DNA of 64,000 nucleotides, taken from contig JAWZYV010013557.1 in the NCBI GenBank assembly GCA_038373885.1, positions 1 through 64,000 on the forward strand, written 5' to 3'. Source of the DNA: Cheiracanthium punctorium (taxonomy: Eukaryota; Arthropoda; Arachnida; Araneae; Cheiracanthiidae). The notes below the pieces were generated by a model. That model was given only the letters and a program-made list of their open reading frames with translations. It searched no databases and was not told the DNA's origin. Below are positions 12,300 to 24,404 of the stretch, piece after piece (the stretch's first letter is position 1; each line of letters starts with the position of its first letter). Position numbers and translations under genes: made by a program.

Positions 12300-12730
12300 G
12301 AGTGAATCATCTCTTCAGGAAAAAGAGAATATTGTAAAAAACAAAAGAAAAGAAAATGCTTTTTATTGATCAAAAACTTTGTCTATAATATTTAAATATC
12401 TCAATTTTTAAATTATCAGGGTCTTGATTTAAAGAATGATTTAGCTTTCATACATAACTTTATGAATAAAATATTTATGTGATTTTGAAAACATTTTTGT
12501 TGCTTTACTTGTTCAATTGTTATGTTGTCATTATTCCAGAAACAAGTTTCTCTCTTTTCTTCTCTCTCTAGGTGTGTTGGTTTGATTTTGGAGCTCCATT
12601 TCTGAACAAAATACAGGAAGAAGTCATAACTAGCTGGTTTAGTTTAGAGGCTAGTAATATTACTTTACTGCCTCTAAATACAAACTTGCTAGTTCTTTAT
12701 AGCATTCAACATTTGTCTCATGCATGGTAA
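12300..12730 (+). repeat. Non-repetitive core of the GTCTC minisatellite family, copy A
   Basis: Ordered matches to the reverse complement of 20880-21388 include TTTTTATTGATCAAAAA, ATCTCAATTTTTAAATTATC, GTTGTCATTATTC, and the TTTAGAGGCT...TATTACTTTAC...CTGTCTCTA-like segment ending in ACAAACTTGCTAGTTC. Divergence is moderate. In copy B the core has minisatellite on both sides, so core and array together behave as one dispersed repeat unit. Confidence 0.75.
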
Positions 12731-14270
12731 AAAAATTCTACAAGGATTTTTATCGGTATCAAGTTTCATATAGTATATGTAAGTATTTAATCTATTTTTA
12801 AATTTACCCCCGCCCCCTTGTATTAAAATAAACATTTTGGTCTAATGCATTGTAGTTACAAGAAAGGACTTTTAAGGTTATTATTAAATAGCATTATGAT
12901 ATATGTGAGTCTTTAAGATGATGTTCTTTTTTCCACTCAATGTGTTTTAATCTTTAATGTCTGTTATTAAATTTATATACAGAATTGAGAAAAGTTATAT
13001 AAATTGCATACAATAAAATATATTTTGATAGATAGTCACTTTCTTCACTATCAAAATCTCAGTCTTCAATCCTCACTATCAAAGTAATACTTTTTTTCCC
13101 CAAAAACACTCAAGCATGTTATAGAAATTAATTGTAATTGAACTGAATATGCTCATTGTACCTTTAAGTAATTCAAACTCAGAAAAGAATTTACAGCCAG
13201 TTTAAGCAACACATGATAGAAACTAAATAGTCATTATATTGTTTCTAAGAAATTAATTTTCATGTAAGCAAAATGATTGGGTACATATGTATTATAATAA
13301 GCCTGTATGAGATAAGATCTGATAGTAGATTTTTGTTACAACAGTAACAAAAGCAATTTTTATCAATCCTACTGATGGAAGGCTGTTTAGAGTATTGTCA
13401 AGTTAACAGCAGAAAAATATTCAAAAGGATATTAATTTTTTGTTTTATAAATAAATAAATTATAACGCCTCTCACTATAAAGAAACTACTTTTGTGTAAG
13501 ACATATTACAATTCTCTAGCAAACTTTCAGAAATGTGCTTCAGTGAAATTAAAAAAAGTAGTGTTAAATATTCAATATATTTTTTAATTGAAATCCAGAA
13601 AAATTGTAGTGAATATTATACTAAACATGAATATGAAAAACAGTATAAATTTTTTTTAAATGTCTAGTCTCGAGATCTCATCTTGCACTTCAATCTCATC
13701 TCATCTCATCTTGCTCTTGTCTTTAATTTTGAAAATTTTCTTGTTGTTTTGCCTACTCATTTGTTATGTTGTCACTATTCTTAACTCTCCATTAGATGCA
13801 TGGACTATGGTCATAGCGTAAGTCAAAAGTCCTATATAGATTTCAAGAATAAGTCAAGCTTCTTATGTCAATTTCATTTTTAAATGTTCTCCGTAAAAGT
13901 GAGTCATTTTTATTAACAGCTTTCTCATATTTCTTTCAATGATTTTTTTTTCCTTTTCAAAAACTATTTAGTTATTGACAAAATTGAAGTATGAAATTTC
14001 TCCATTACTCGATACTTTTTTGAGGAAATATACATTTTCTACGATCATAGACCAGACACCTAACGGAAAGTTAATATGATAGTATTTCTTTCTTCTTAGG
14101 TCTCCTTTTGGTTGGTTGGTTGGTTTGGGGACATGTGCTTCATCCTAACAGGACGGCTTCGTCCCTCTTAGGTCTCCTGATTTTATCTCGGGGAGTTTTT
14201 TTATCTTTGAACAGCAAGAGGAGGAAGACAAAACCAGTTCTTTCAACCATCCCCTACCAATGTTTTTATT
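12730..14270. other. AT-rich DNA with small repeat fragments
   Basis: A third small fragment of the GTCTC family lies near 13660-13780 (TCTCATCTTGCACTTC, then a core-like TTGTTGTTTTGCC and GTTATGTTGTCACTATTC). A ~110-bp pair, near 12960-13070 and 14275-14385, shares TATTAAATTTATATA, ACAATAAAATAT, TTTGATA and CTATCAAA words. No gene was found. Confidence 0.5.
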
Positions 14271-14719
14271 GTACTAATATTAAATTTATATAGACTGTTA
14301 TTAAAAGTTGTTATAAAAATTACATATAATAAAATATTTTGATAAATAATGACTCTCCTTACTATCAAAGTGTCAGTTTTGGAAGGTGAGGTCATTGCAA
14401 TGGCTTCCTTCTTCTGGGGGAAGAAAACAGATTTAAAAAAAAAAATATTCACCCTCTCATAAAAAGTTTTCATAAAAGTAAAACCCCCTATGTTGATTTT
14501 GCATATTAAAAATTTATATAAAATATGAATTGGATTAGGAAATTATACTTGAACACTTTTTTTGAGAGGGTATACTATAGACCTTTGTAGGAATATCTGT
14601 AAGTCGATATCCATAACAAATGGACATAAGCATCTTAATTATGTCTGCCCATAAGGTATTATAGAAATCGTATTTTGCCTACAGGTCAAAATGTGGACTT
14701 AGAAACAATGGGCCCTTTA

Positions 14720-17570
14720 CATTTAGGTGATTATACGTCCCCAATTTCTGTGTTCTTTTGCGATTTGACCTCAAAAAGTAAAGAAGCCATTGAGGACAAT
14801 TTTTTATTACATTGTTTTTTAATTAGAGTAGTGTTGATTATTTCATGAATTATAAAATGTTCCAAATTCAGAATTGAGGACATGTCCTCAGTTCTACGTT
14901 TCAATATATGGTCACCTTTGTTTACATGCATAAAAATGCAGGGTAAAAGCCGGAACTTTCGCTGCTTTCTGCCCCACTTCCTCTATGAACTGAAAAAAAT
15001 TCTGTGTAGAAAGATTACCAGTCCAGTAAAGGGTAAATGCACTGATGACCTTACTTTCCCATGATGCATTGTGCTTTTTACCCTATACTCTTAGTCGCGA
15101 TTTTCTCCATTCTCATGTAAACAAACCTATTCATTAGTGTAACGAGGTGACCAGATTTTTAAACATAGAATCGGGGACATGTCCCCGATTTTGAAACAAA
15201 ACTGGGGACAATTATAATTAATGAAATAATTAACAGTAATTAAATTAAAAAAACAATGCAGTAATTAAAAATTGTCCCTAATTCCTCTTTTACATTTGGG
15301 GACAATTTGAAAAACGTCCTGAAATTGGGGACTGTCCCCGGAAAATGGGGACATTTGATCACCTTACTGTATCTCCCTAATTTCTGAATTTTAATTAGAT
15401 TACTGTTAATTATTTCATTATTCATAAAATATCCCAAATATTGAAAAAAATGCGGACATTTCATAACCACCTAAATAATTAACAGTAATCGAATTACAAA
15501 TTGTCCTCAATTGCTTTTTTAAATTTTGAGGACAAATCACAAAAACATACAGAAATTGGGGACCAATAAGGTGACCATACGTCCCGAATTTTCGAGAATA
15601 GTCCCCAATTTCTTTTTTTTCGCGATTTGTCCTCAAAATCTAAAGAAGCAATTGAGAACAATTTTTAATTATTGTTTTTTAATTAGATTAATATTAACTA
15701 TTTCCTTAATTATAAAATGTTTCCAATTTTCTTTCAAAGTGGTGCTGGTGACATGCCCTCAGTTCTACGTACGAAAACATGGTCAACTTAAAGTAAGGTG
15801 ACCAAATTTTTTTAACATAGAATCGGGGGCATGTCCCCGATTTTTAAACAAAACTGGGGACATTTACAATTAATGGGAAAATTAACAGTAATTTAATTTA
15901 AAAAATGCAAATAATTAAAAATTATCCCCATTTCCCGTTTTACATTTTGGAGACAATTTCAAAAACGTCCTGAAATTGGGGACTGTCCCCGGATAATGGA
16001 GACGTTTGGTCACCTTACCTTAAGGTAAGGTGACCACCAAACGTCCCCATTTTCAGGAGGTTTTTCAAATTGTCCCCAGAATGTGAAAATGGAACTGGGG
16101 ACAATTTTTAATTATTGCATTGTTTTTCAATTAAATTACTGTTAATTACTGCATTAATTATAAATGTCCCTAGTTTTGTTGTGAGAATCGGGGATATGTC
16201 CCCGATTCTGACTACAAAAATCTGTTCACCTTACCTAGTAAGTGACGATTTTGAACAGTTTTGTTGTCAGAATCGGGGACATGTCCCCGATTCTGACATC
16301 AAAACTGGGGACTTTCATAATTAATGCAATAATTAACAGTAATTTAATTAAAACACAATGCAATAATTATAAAATGTCCCCAGTTCCTGTTTTATATTTT
16401 GGGGACAGTTTGAAAAACGCCCAGAAAATGGGGACGTTTGGTCACCTTACCTTAAGGTAATCGAATTTTTGAAGAAAGAATTGGGGACAAATCAGTGTTA
16501 TGTCCCCAACTCTGAAACAAAAATTGGAAACATTTTATAATGCATTCTGAAACAAAATTGGGGACATTTTATAATTTACCAGTCCAGAAATAATTAACAC
16601 TAATCTATTTAAAAGACAACGTAATAATTAAAATTGTCTCAATTCCTTCTCACTTTCCAGGCAAATCGCAAAAAACACAGAAATTGATGACTGTCCTCGA
16701 AAATTGGGACGTATGGTCACCTCATTCAAATAGCTTCCAATAGAGCATTATTAACATTCAAAAAATGGAAGAAACATGCTTGATTTCTTGTTAAATTGGG
16801 AAGAAGTAACTGCTAATTAAAATTTTGTCCTTAATTGTTAACATTTTGGACACAAACTGAAAAAAGTTCAGAATTTGAGGACTGTCCCCAATTACTGTTT
16901 TGCACTTTGGGGACACAGAAGAATTTCAAAGTCAGGAAAACTTAAAACTGCCGCCTTTGCTTGTCCACCTTTAAGTTCCTTACCTTTTGAGTTTGCTGAC
17001 CAAAGCAAGAACCCCGGCTTACCTCCACCATAGATATAGGAATTATTCCTATATCTATGACCTCCACCCTTGAACTTCCATCATATGGGACATAAGAACA
17101 AGGAGTTACCCCACTTTCGAACAAAGAGCAGTGAAGTATCCCCAATTCTGAAATAAAAAATGGGAACTTATTATAAATTTAATGTTTTCTCAATTCAACT
17201 ACTATTTATTCAACTAAAGCATTATTAACATTCATGAAAATAAAGAAATTATGCTTGCTTTTAATTTGGGAAGAAAAATCAATTTTAATTAAAACCCTGT
17301 CACCAATTGCTGTTTTACATTCTGGGGACAAACTGAAAAAACCTGCTGTCCTCAATATTGAAACAAAATCTCGAGATATTTTATGAATTCAATGCTTTTC
17401 CCAAATAAGCTTCTATTTATTCAACAAAAACTTTGTTAACGTTCGTAAACTGAAAGAAATATAATATTTTTAATTGGAAAGAATTAATTATAGTAATTAA
17501 AAAATCTGTCCCCGATTTCTTTGGGGACAAGTTTTAAAAAATCATGAAATTTGAGACGTTTGGCCACTTT
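14720..17570. repeat. Dense array of short GGTGACC...GTCCCC MITE-like elements
   Basis: Units of about 220 bp are bounded by GTAAGGTGACCA-type ends and their inverse, TGGTCACCTTAC. Clear units include ~15144-15362, ~15797-16017 and ~16023-16233; others are partial or in tandem. Between the ends sit repeated GGGGAC/GTCCCC words and a shared AATTAACAGTAATTTAATT segment. The palindrome TCGGGGACATGTCCCCGA recurs near 15174, 15823, 16189 and 16274, one copy with a base change. The order and orientation of ends suggest repeated self-insertion or tandem growth of one family. No transposase is encoded. Confidence 0.75.
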
Positions 17571-18064
17571 GGCTTTGGGTTCTCGTTACATAAAGTATTT
17601 CAATGGGAGAAACCCGATTCTTAACATTCGAAAAAGGTATTAAATTCAAGTTGTTGGATGATGGTAGTTGACAGAACTGGTTTCCAGAGGCATTTTTATG
17701 TTTCGGAACAATTACAAGATATTTAGAACTGATGTTTTTAATACCCTTTTACTGGGTTGAATACTGTAGGAAGACAACAGGGAAAAGTTTGCAGAAAGGA
17801 TGTGTAGTCGACTGTCCCTCAGTTGATGTATACTCTATTCAGACATTTTTGTATACGTGTTACGGAGGAGTCAAGAGTTGGATTAAAAATAGCTATGAAA
17901 TGGAGAAGTGTGCTATGTGTTAAATTCAATAAATTATAATCCCCCAACAAATTTGATATTATTCTTGGATGTCACAGTCGAAATACTGTAACAAGATTTT
18001 TTGGACTAAATGTCGCGGAGATATTTTGCTAGGAACATGTCCATGACTAGTTCAGCACTGTCCC
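17571..18064. other. No gene seen
   Basis: A short open frame (17732-17923) has no recognisable domain. Confidence 0.35.
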
Positions 18065-18575
18065 TTAACCCTTTGAGGCACAACCCTTTCCCAATGCTGA
18101 AAAAAGGGCAGCCGTTGCCATCGCTCGACTTAACTACCAGCAAGATGGCGGACGATCGAAACAGTCATCGCGCGCCACAGATCTGGAGACCCTTTTATGA
18201 TGCAGCTGGCTGTGCGTGCACAGCCAGCTGTCATCAAAAAAAGGGTCTCCAGATCTGTGGCGCGCAATGACTGTTTCGATCGTCCGCCATCTTGCTGGTA
18301 GTTAAGACGAGCGATGGCAACGGCTGCCCTTTTTTCAGCATTGGGCAATCTATACAGAATGTTCTCGCATTCTTCCATTGTCAGTGCTGTTAAAAATAAT
18401 CGTGACAAATTTTTTTACCAGAAATGACGTGCTAAAAAGTAAAGGATTCTCGTGGAGCCATGTCACCCGCAACTATTTTTATAGAAATCAAATCTATTCT
18501 TCGTGACTGGCAACAGTCAAAACGTAAAAAGTTTGGTGATCCCAGAGCGGGAACACTGACGCGTTAAAGGATTAA
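18065..18575. mobile_element. TTAA-bounded palindromic MITE, probably piggyBac-mobilised
   Basis: TTAACCCTTTGAGGC at the left is partly matched by the inverse of GCGTTAAAGGATTAA at the right. Both are close to the TTAACCCTTTGCGG end of the piggyBac element at 53-1158. Inside is a long palindrome with arms 18090-18215 and 18218-18345 separated by 2 bases. The arms are near-perfect, with a few mismatches and small gaps. Each arm holds a copy of CAAGATGGCGGACGATCG or its complement. The overlapping open frames on both strands come from the palindrome. Confidence 0.65.
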
Positions 18576-19344
18576 ACCCTGGAGAAAAAGATTAATGACA
18601 CTGACTGGCAAGAATGAACAGAATGATTCAGCAGGAATGACAGCTCATAGCTCTACTCTGTCTCCCGATGATTTTTATCACAGTGAAGGCAAAGGGAGTG
18701 ATCTATTTTTATATTTACATCTATGGATTCTTTAACGGGATAGAAACCTATCTTTAATGGTTTTTCATTTTTCTAATGGCAAACAGTAGTTGTTTATAGG
18801 CATTAGCTATACTAGGGCAGAAGTACAGATCACTTTTATATGGAGGTATCTAATAGGTGGACGAGCATTGCCTCCTATGAAGGGACGGACAAAATGACAC
18901 CCAAGTCCATGCCAGGAATCGAACTCGATGATATAATAGAATGGACCAATCCTGAATTTGTTCCGTAGATAAGGCGACGATACGTCCCCAATTTCAGGAT
19001 TTTTTCAATCGGTTCCCAGTTAGTAAAACAATGATTTGAGAAAAAATTTAATCACCATAAATATTTCTTGTCAATTAGAAATATATAAATTATGTTTATA
19101 TTCTTTTATGAATGTTAATAATGCTTATTTGAATAAATATAAGCTTTTTTGTGAAGAGCACTGAATTTACAAAGTGTCCCCAATTTTTTTCAGAATTGGG
19201 GACACTGTGCTGATTTGTTCCCAATTCTGAAACAAAATTGGGAACATTCTATAAATTTAATGTTCTCAGATGATCTTTCACTTATTCAACTAAAATTTTA
19301 TTTTCATTTATTTTTCTGCATTATTACTTATTACGTTAATATTT
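18576..19344. other. Intergenic DNA with another GTCCCC-type MITE fragment
   Basis: Near 18970-19240 the sequence AAGGCGACGATACGTCCCCA, followed by GGGGACACTG words, is a diverged relative of the 14.7-17.6 kb array. Nothing else is recognisable. Confidence 0.45.
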
Positions 19345-19635
19345 TCATACTGCTTTGACACTACTGCCATACAAGTTCAAAAAGACTTCCTGGAAAGAAT
19401 CAGGGCTCTGCATACAGAAGAAGCATTGAATGGCTTGTGTCACTTCAGCATTGCTTTCAAAGCACCGTCTGCAAAAAGTCAAACAGAAGCAGATGGAAGA
19501 CACTAGATGCAAGATCAAAACTAAATGGTGAATTGTCAAGGTACTCCCATCCAAATCCAACAATCTTTGCATGATTTGTTGGCGGTTATGGATTTCTACT
19601 CCCCAATAGTCCATGTGTCCATTCATAGCAGGCAA
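19345..19635 (-). CDS. Unassigned open frame of 96 codons
   Basis: I do not recognise this protein. It stands out because the surrounding ~400 bp is richer in G+C and less repetitive than the neighbouring DNA. The translation has a hydrophobic stretch (about residues 37-55, TIHHLVLILHLVSSICFC) followed by several cysteines. Upstream on the same strand the frame stays open only ~14 codons before a stop. No convincing acceptor was found, so an internal exon is possible but not shown. It may be chance. Confidence 0.15.
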   Translation of the reverse strand: MPAMNGHMDYWGVEIHNRQQIMQRLLDLDGSTLTIHHLVLILHLVSSICFCLTFCRRCFESNAEVTQAIQCFFCMQSPDSFQEVFLNLYGSSVKAV

Positions 19636-19740
19636 CAGCTGCCACTTCTTCTTTTGATCACGTATTTAAAATACACCTTCTGTAAATATCTAGTGAAACC
19701 AGACTCAGAGGCTCATCTCTGCTTTACACAGTTGTTGTGA

Positions 19741-20690
19741 CAGTACCATCAGCTTGATTGCTTTCAAATGATACCCAATGGCATATGGGTGTCTTTCATA
19801 TTTAACCCTCTGAGCATCTTGGAAATGGGCAAATAATGTAAAGTTGTTTTCACGGTAAAAATTTCATGCAGCTTTAAAATTATTTAAAAAATATAAAAGT
19901 TCGATAGGAAGATTTGTAATTATTAAAAAGTTAACTCCAAAGATACCTATAATCTTTAATATCGAAATATATTTTATGATACCTTGGTGTTATAAATAAT
20001 TTAAATTATAGATGCATTGCAGTGAAAACTGGAATGAAGTGAACGGGATTTTACGTCTCAGCCGCTTGGAAGGTTAACCACTGTCTCATTTCCCCCATTT
20101 CTTTTTGATTTCCTGGGGAAAACTAGAAACAAATTATTTACTATGAAACTTGTCCTTGAACTCGCCCTCATATGGCTTTCACTATGATATCCACTGGGAA
20201 AGTAATGGATAAGTTGTGGAGGTCTATAAGGACATTTACAATTTATTCCCATGGACTTTTAAAATGAAATAAATTGGGCACCTAAAAAGTAGAAAGACAT
20301 TCTATGAATATTCATCACATAATTCATCAATAACATTAAGTTTTAATTTCATGCTATATGGATAAGTTGTTTTTCTCACATAATGAAGTCTTTTGGAAAA
20401 ATTAAAAAGCTAAGTTGCCATAGTTTAATAGGTATTACTTTTTAAATAAACTTGAAAACTTAAAAAAAAAAAAAAGAAGAATGAATTCTTTAACAGGAAA
20501 TCTGATTGTGCTTTGGTTTTCACAAATAACAATTATTCAGGTTTAAATTTCATGAAATAACTGGTTAATGAACTTTTAATTAGTAAAAATAGATTCTATT
20601 GAGTTCAATTACTTGGCATATCATTCACTGAACTGACATAATGCCTTTAGTATGACGACTTTACCATGAAGTCTTTAAGGTTGGCAAAAG
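19741..20690. other. AT-rich DNA, no feature seen
   Basis: Only short open frames and A/T runs are present. Confidence 0.4.
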
Positions 20691-20699
20691 GATAATATA

Positions 20700-23330
20700 T
20701 TAACCTTGGAGTAAGAAATCTAGGGATATGAATCAAGACCATAAGATGAGACAAGACCTTGGTATGGAAGACGAGATAGCAGGTGTGAACCACAAAACAA
20801 AAGAACTGAAGACCACAAGGCAAAATCTTGGGGTGCAAGGTGAGATCTCGAAGCAGAAGAAAAGAACTTTGGGTGCTATTATAACGAACTAGCAAGTTTG
20901 TATGTAGAGACTGTAAAGTAATATACCAGCCTCTAAACAAAACCAGCTGGTTTCTACTTTCTCTTCCTGGTATGGAAGAGAAAGGTAGTGTTGTGTTTAA
21001 AAATGGAACTCCAACCAGACCTAGAAGGAAAAAAAAAAGTTGAATATTAAAACATTTTTTAATTTTTAAGAAAGAGAAACAAACAAATCTGCAGTATCAA
21101 GAATAATGACAACAGAGCAAATGAGCAGGTAAAGCAACAAGAAAAATTTCAAAATTACAAAAATATTTTATCTATCAAGTTATGTGAAAAACTAAAACAT
21201 TCTTTAATTTTGAAACTACATCATGAGTTAGTATTATGCTCTAAATCAAACTTCTTTGATAATTTAAAAATTGAGATACCTTACATTACATTTTATGTTC
21301 TCCATTTTTGATCAATAAAGAACAGATTAAACTTTTTTGTTTGTGTAATATTAACTGAAGATGACTCATACACTACTGACAGTAATAGCAGGGATGTGCC
21401 AGATGAAATTAAATTTTGGAGCAATTTGTGGATCAAGAAAAAAGACATTTTTGGAGCAATTTGGAGCAAGAAAAACAGATTAGTGGAGCAATTTGGAGCA
21501 AGAAAAAGTCACTTTTGGAGCATAAGAATGTCAATTTTGAAATACAAAATTTATTTTTGGAGGGAAAGAGAAAAGTCATTAAAGAATGCCAATAAAAAAA
21601 ATGAAAATTAAGGAGGTTCTTAAAAACTCTTAGCTTATAACAAAAACCAGTTTTTTTTGGGGGAGGGGGGAAGTCAGCAGCTTATGAAATAAATAAAAAA
21701 TTCAGTTTTACCATTATTTTATACATTGCTATACAAAATATCTATTTTAAATCAAAAATACAATATTTACTAAACTATATTAACTACCATCAGCAGCTAA
21801 TAAAAAATTTGGTAACAGAAAATTACAAATCTATATAAAATTAAATTTAAAACAGAGGTCAATTTTTACTCTTAAGGCATTGAAGGTTTTAAACAAACGG
21901 ATGCCAAAGAAAAAATATTCATTTTTAAGATTAATAGAGAAAGATTGAAATTAGAATGCTTAGAATGTGTGATGACTTTTGTAAAAATTAGAGAGATTTA
22001 CAAACGTATAAACATACATGGAAAAATTAAAAATGTAGCAGTTTTGCTGAATTTGGAGCAAAAATGTCCAAAAACGATCATTTTGTAGCAGATTGGCACA
22101 TCAGTATTGATTTGGCACAATTTGGAGCAATTGGAGCAGCTGGCACATCCCTGGTAATAGGCAAGATCTTAGGGTGAAACAAGATTATGGTTTAAGAGAT
22201 GAGATCTCAGGGAAAGACAAATTCTCAAGGTGCAAGATGACTTTTAAGGGACATGAGACATCAGGCTACATGATAACACCTGAGTGCGGGACAACAGCTT
22301 GAGCTACGGAATGAGACCTTGCTATAAAAGACAAAACTACAAGGTGATAAATCTTGGTGTGCAAGATGAGACCTTGAGGTGCAAGACAAGACATCCTTGT
22401 ACAAAACAAGACTTTGAGATGCAAGATGAGACCTTGAGGTACAAGACAAGATCTTGATGTGCAAGATGAAATCTCAAGGCTGACATTAGAATGTGAATTA
22501 AGACCCCAAATTGTGAGACTAGAAGTTAAGGTGACTAATAAAAGTCAAGACAAGCTTGGTAATCAAGAAAAAGACCTCAATATGTAAGTTAAGACCTTGA
22601 AATATGTAACAAAACTTTAGGATACAATGCAAGACCTTCAAGTTTGAAGTGAGACTTCAGGGGTTAGAAGAAAGGTCGGGGTGCCAGATGTCTCAAGATC
22701 TAGAGAATGAGAAAAACCGCCAAGTGTAAAATGAGACTTTGCTATATGACCTCCTATGAGACCTTGCTATGAGACCTCAGTGTACAAAACAACACCTTGC
22801 AGTAGAGATGTGACAGGAATTTTCATTGCAAGGTGAGCTACGTGGTATAAGAAAAATTTGGAGTACAAAATGAGACCTTGAGGTGAACGATGCAAGACAA
22901 AACATAGAGTATGAACCTCTGAAAAGTAAGAGAAGTCCTTGAGATGTATGACGAGGCCTTGGTAAGTAAGAAAAGAAATCAGGATACAAGAAAAGACCCC
23001 CCCCAGGCTGCAAGATGAGACCTCAGGGTGCAAGAGACGACCTTGAGGTACAAAATGAGACCTTGAAGTGAAACTCACAAGTCTCATTTTACCATGTGAA
23101 TGGCAAGATGAAACCTAAGAGTGCAAAATGAGACCTCTGAGTGTAATATGCAACATCACTGAATGTGAGACAAGACTGGAACGTAGAGACCTCCAGGTAT
23201 AAAAAAAAACTTCACGCTATAATAAGAGACCTCAAGGAGTGAGATGAGGCTTTAATGTGCAAGATCAAACTTGCACATTAGATATGTGTGTTAGTGAGTG
23301 TGAGATAAGATGACATGGTACAAGCTATAA
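20700..23330 (-). repeat. GTCTC minisatellite family, copy B (inverted), with core at 20880-21388
   Basis: On the plus strand this is purine-rich, built from CAAGATGAGACCTTGAGGTG-like units: the reverse complement of the words at 8.5-12.3 kb. The array flanks a non-repetitive core that matches 12300-12730 in inverted orientation. A 765-bp TIR element sits at the core/array boundary (21389-22153). The array fades out after about 23300. Confidence 0.83.
21389..22153. mobile_element. 765-bp hAT-like non-autonomous element with GGAGCAA subterminal repeats
   Basis: The termini are CAGGGATGTGCCAG and CTGGCACATCCCTG, a perfect 14-bp inverted repeat. The flanking direct repeat is GTAATAG on each side (21382-21388 and 22154-22160), 7 bp exact, close to the 8 bp typical of hAT. 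Inside the ends the phrase TTTGGAGCAA recurs about five times at the left and three times at the right, like transposase-binding subterminal repeats. No transposase frame is present. Confidence 0.8.
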
Positions 23331-24404
23331 GCATGGAATGATATTAGCAGTGCCCAGCTGCTCCCGTGACTCTCTCCACTTCTGTCAGAGATCGGTCCGG
23401 AGGTCATTTCTCCGCTTGCATATGTGATCGATTAAAAGACCTGATGCTTTCTGCTGTAGTAACCTACAATATAATTTGTTATCTTTGATGAGCATATTTA
23501 ATAATAGTGGGGGGGGGGAGAGAAACACTCACATTTTAAATTCACAAAAATCTAGAAGTACTTAATATTTTTTTATAAATTCAATTTGTTAATGTGTTTA
23601 TTTTGTATATTTTTCTTTGGGGGTTCACATACTCAGGTGCTGAAATAGAGGAGCCGCCAGTGCCTGTTTATCAAATAAAATACATCAATCTGCAACACAT
23701 ATACATTGTCACTTAGAATGACCTGCCACCCATCAGCCTAAATTCCACGTGTAGATAATTGGCCATAACCTCACAATGCAACACATATACATTACATCAC
23801 TACTGAAGACACTATTCGATTTGATTCTTGAAACTATTCAATATCATGCAGCAGCCTAGTTAGCTTAAGTATTTTGCAGGGTGACAACCATCCTTGCCTG
23901 GACTGCTATAGTTCCATATATGCTAAAGGGTACATAAAGTTCATTGTGGCTCCAATATTCACTATGTTTTCAAACGATACCTGGTTGTGCTAATCCAGTT
24001 ACTGGTCATTTTAAAACATTCTATTGATTTGTAAAATATTATGAAAATATAAATAATGTATGCAAAACTAGAAACTTTATATAATAACATAGCTATACAA
24101 TAGGTATATACAAAAAACCCAATAATAATAATAAAACAATAAAGAATATCTCTAAAGCAAAATTCCTCAAAATTACAATCTAGCTGGATATTTACACAAA
24201 TAAGTCTCTTATAAAGCTGTATAAGAAAAATATGATTTTTGATGAAGGAAAAAATTATAGAAAACACACTCAAATTCTAATTAAATTTAGTGTATTGCAA
24301 ATTATGATGCAAAATACAAATTGTTTTACATTTTCTACATTCTTTCATTATTCCCTACTTCTGAGAAAACATGCTTGCTATAAATATAATGAAACCTGTA
24401 CATA
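23331..24404. other. Intergenic DNA, no gene seen
   Basis: The ~120 bp around 23345-23470 is less AT-rich but has no readable feature. The rest is AT-rich. Confidence 0.4.

Larger units (their letters stand above)
8510..12300 (+). repeat. Large degenerate pyrimidine-rich minisatellite (GTCTCATCTTGCA-type units), copy A
   Basis: This is a long series of units of roughly 20-25 bp built from AAGGTCT(CAT)CTTGCA(T)CC-like words, with heavy substitution and variable spacing. It begins near 8510 and continues to about 12300, broken by the TIR element at 9931-10732. The strong purine/pyrimidine strand bias opens many long but meaningless frames. The array continues into a non-repetitive core (12300-12730) that reappears inverted at 20880-21388. 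The same words appear in the opposite orientation at 20.7-23.3 kb. Confidence 0.85.

Noticed and set aside
18010..18408. Overlapping frames on both strands of the palindrome
   Set aside because: They mirror each other because the two arms are inverted copies.
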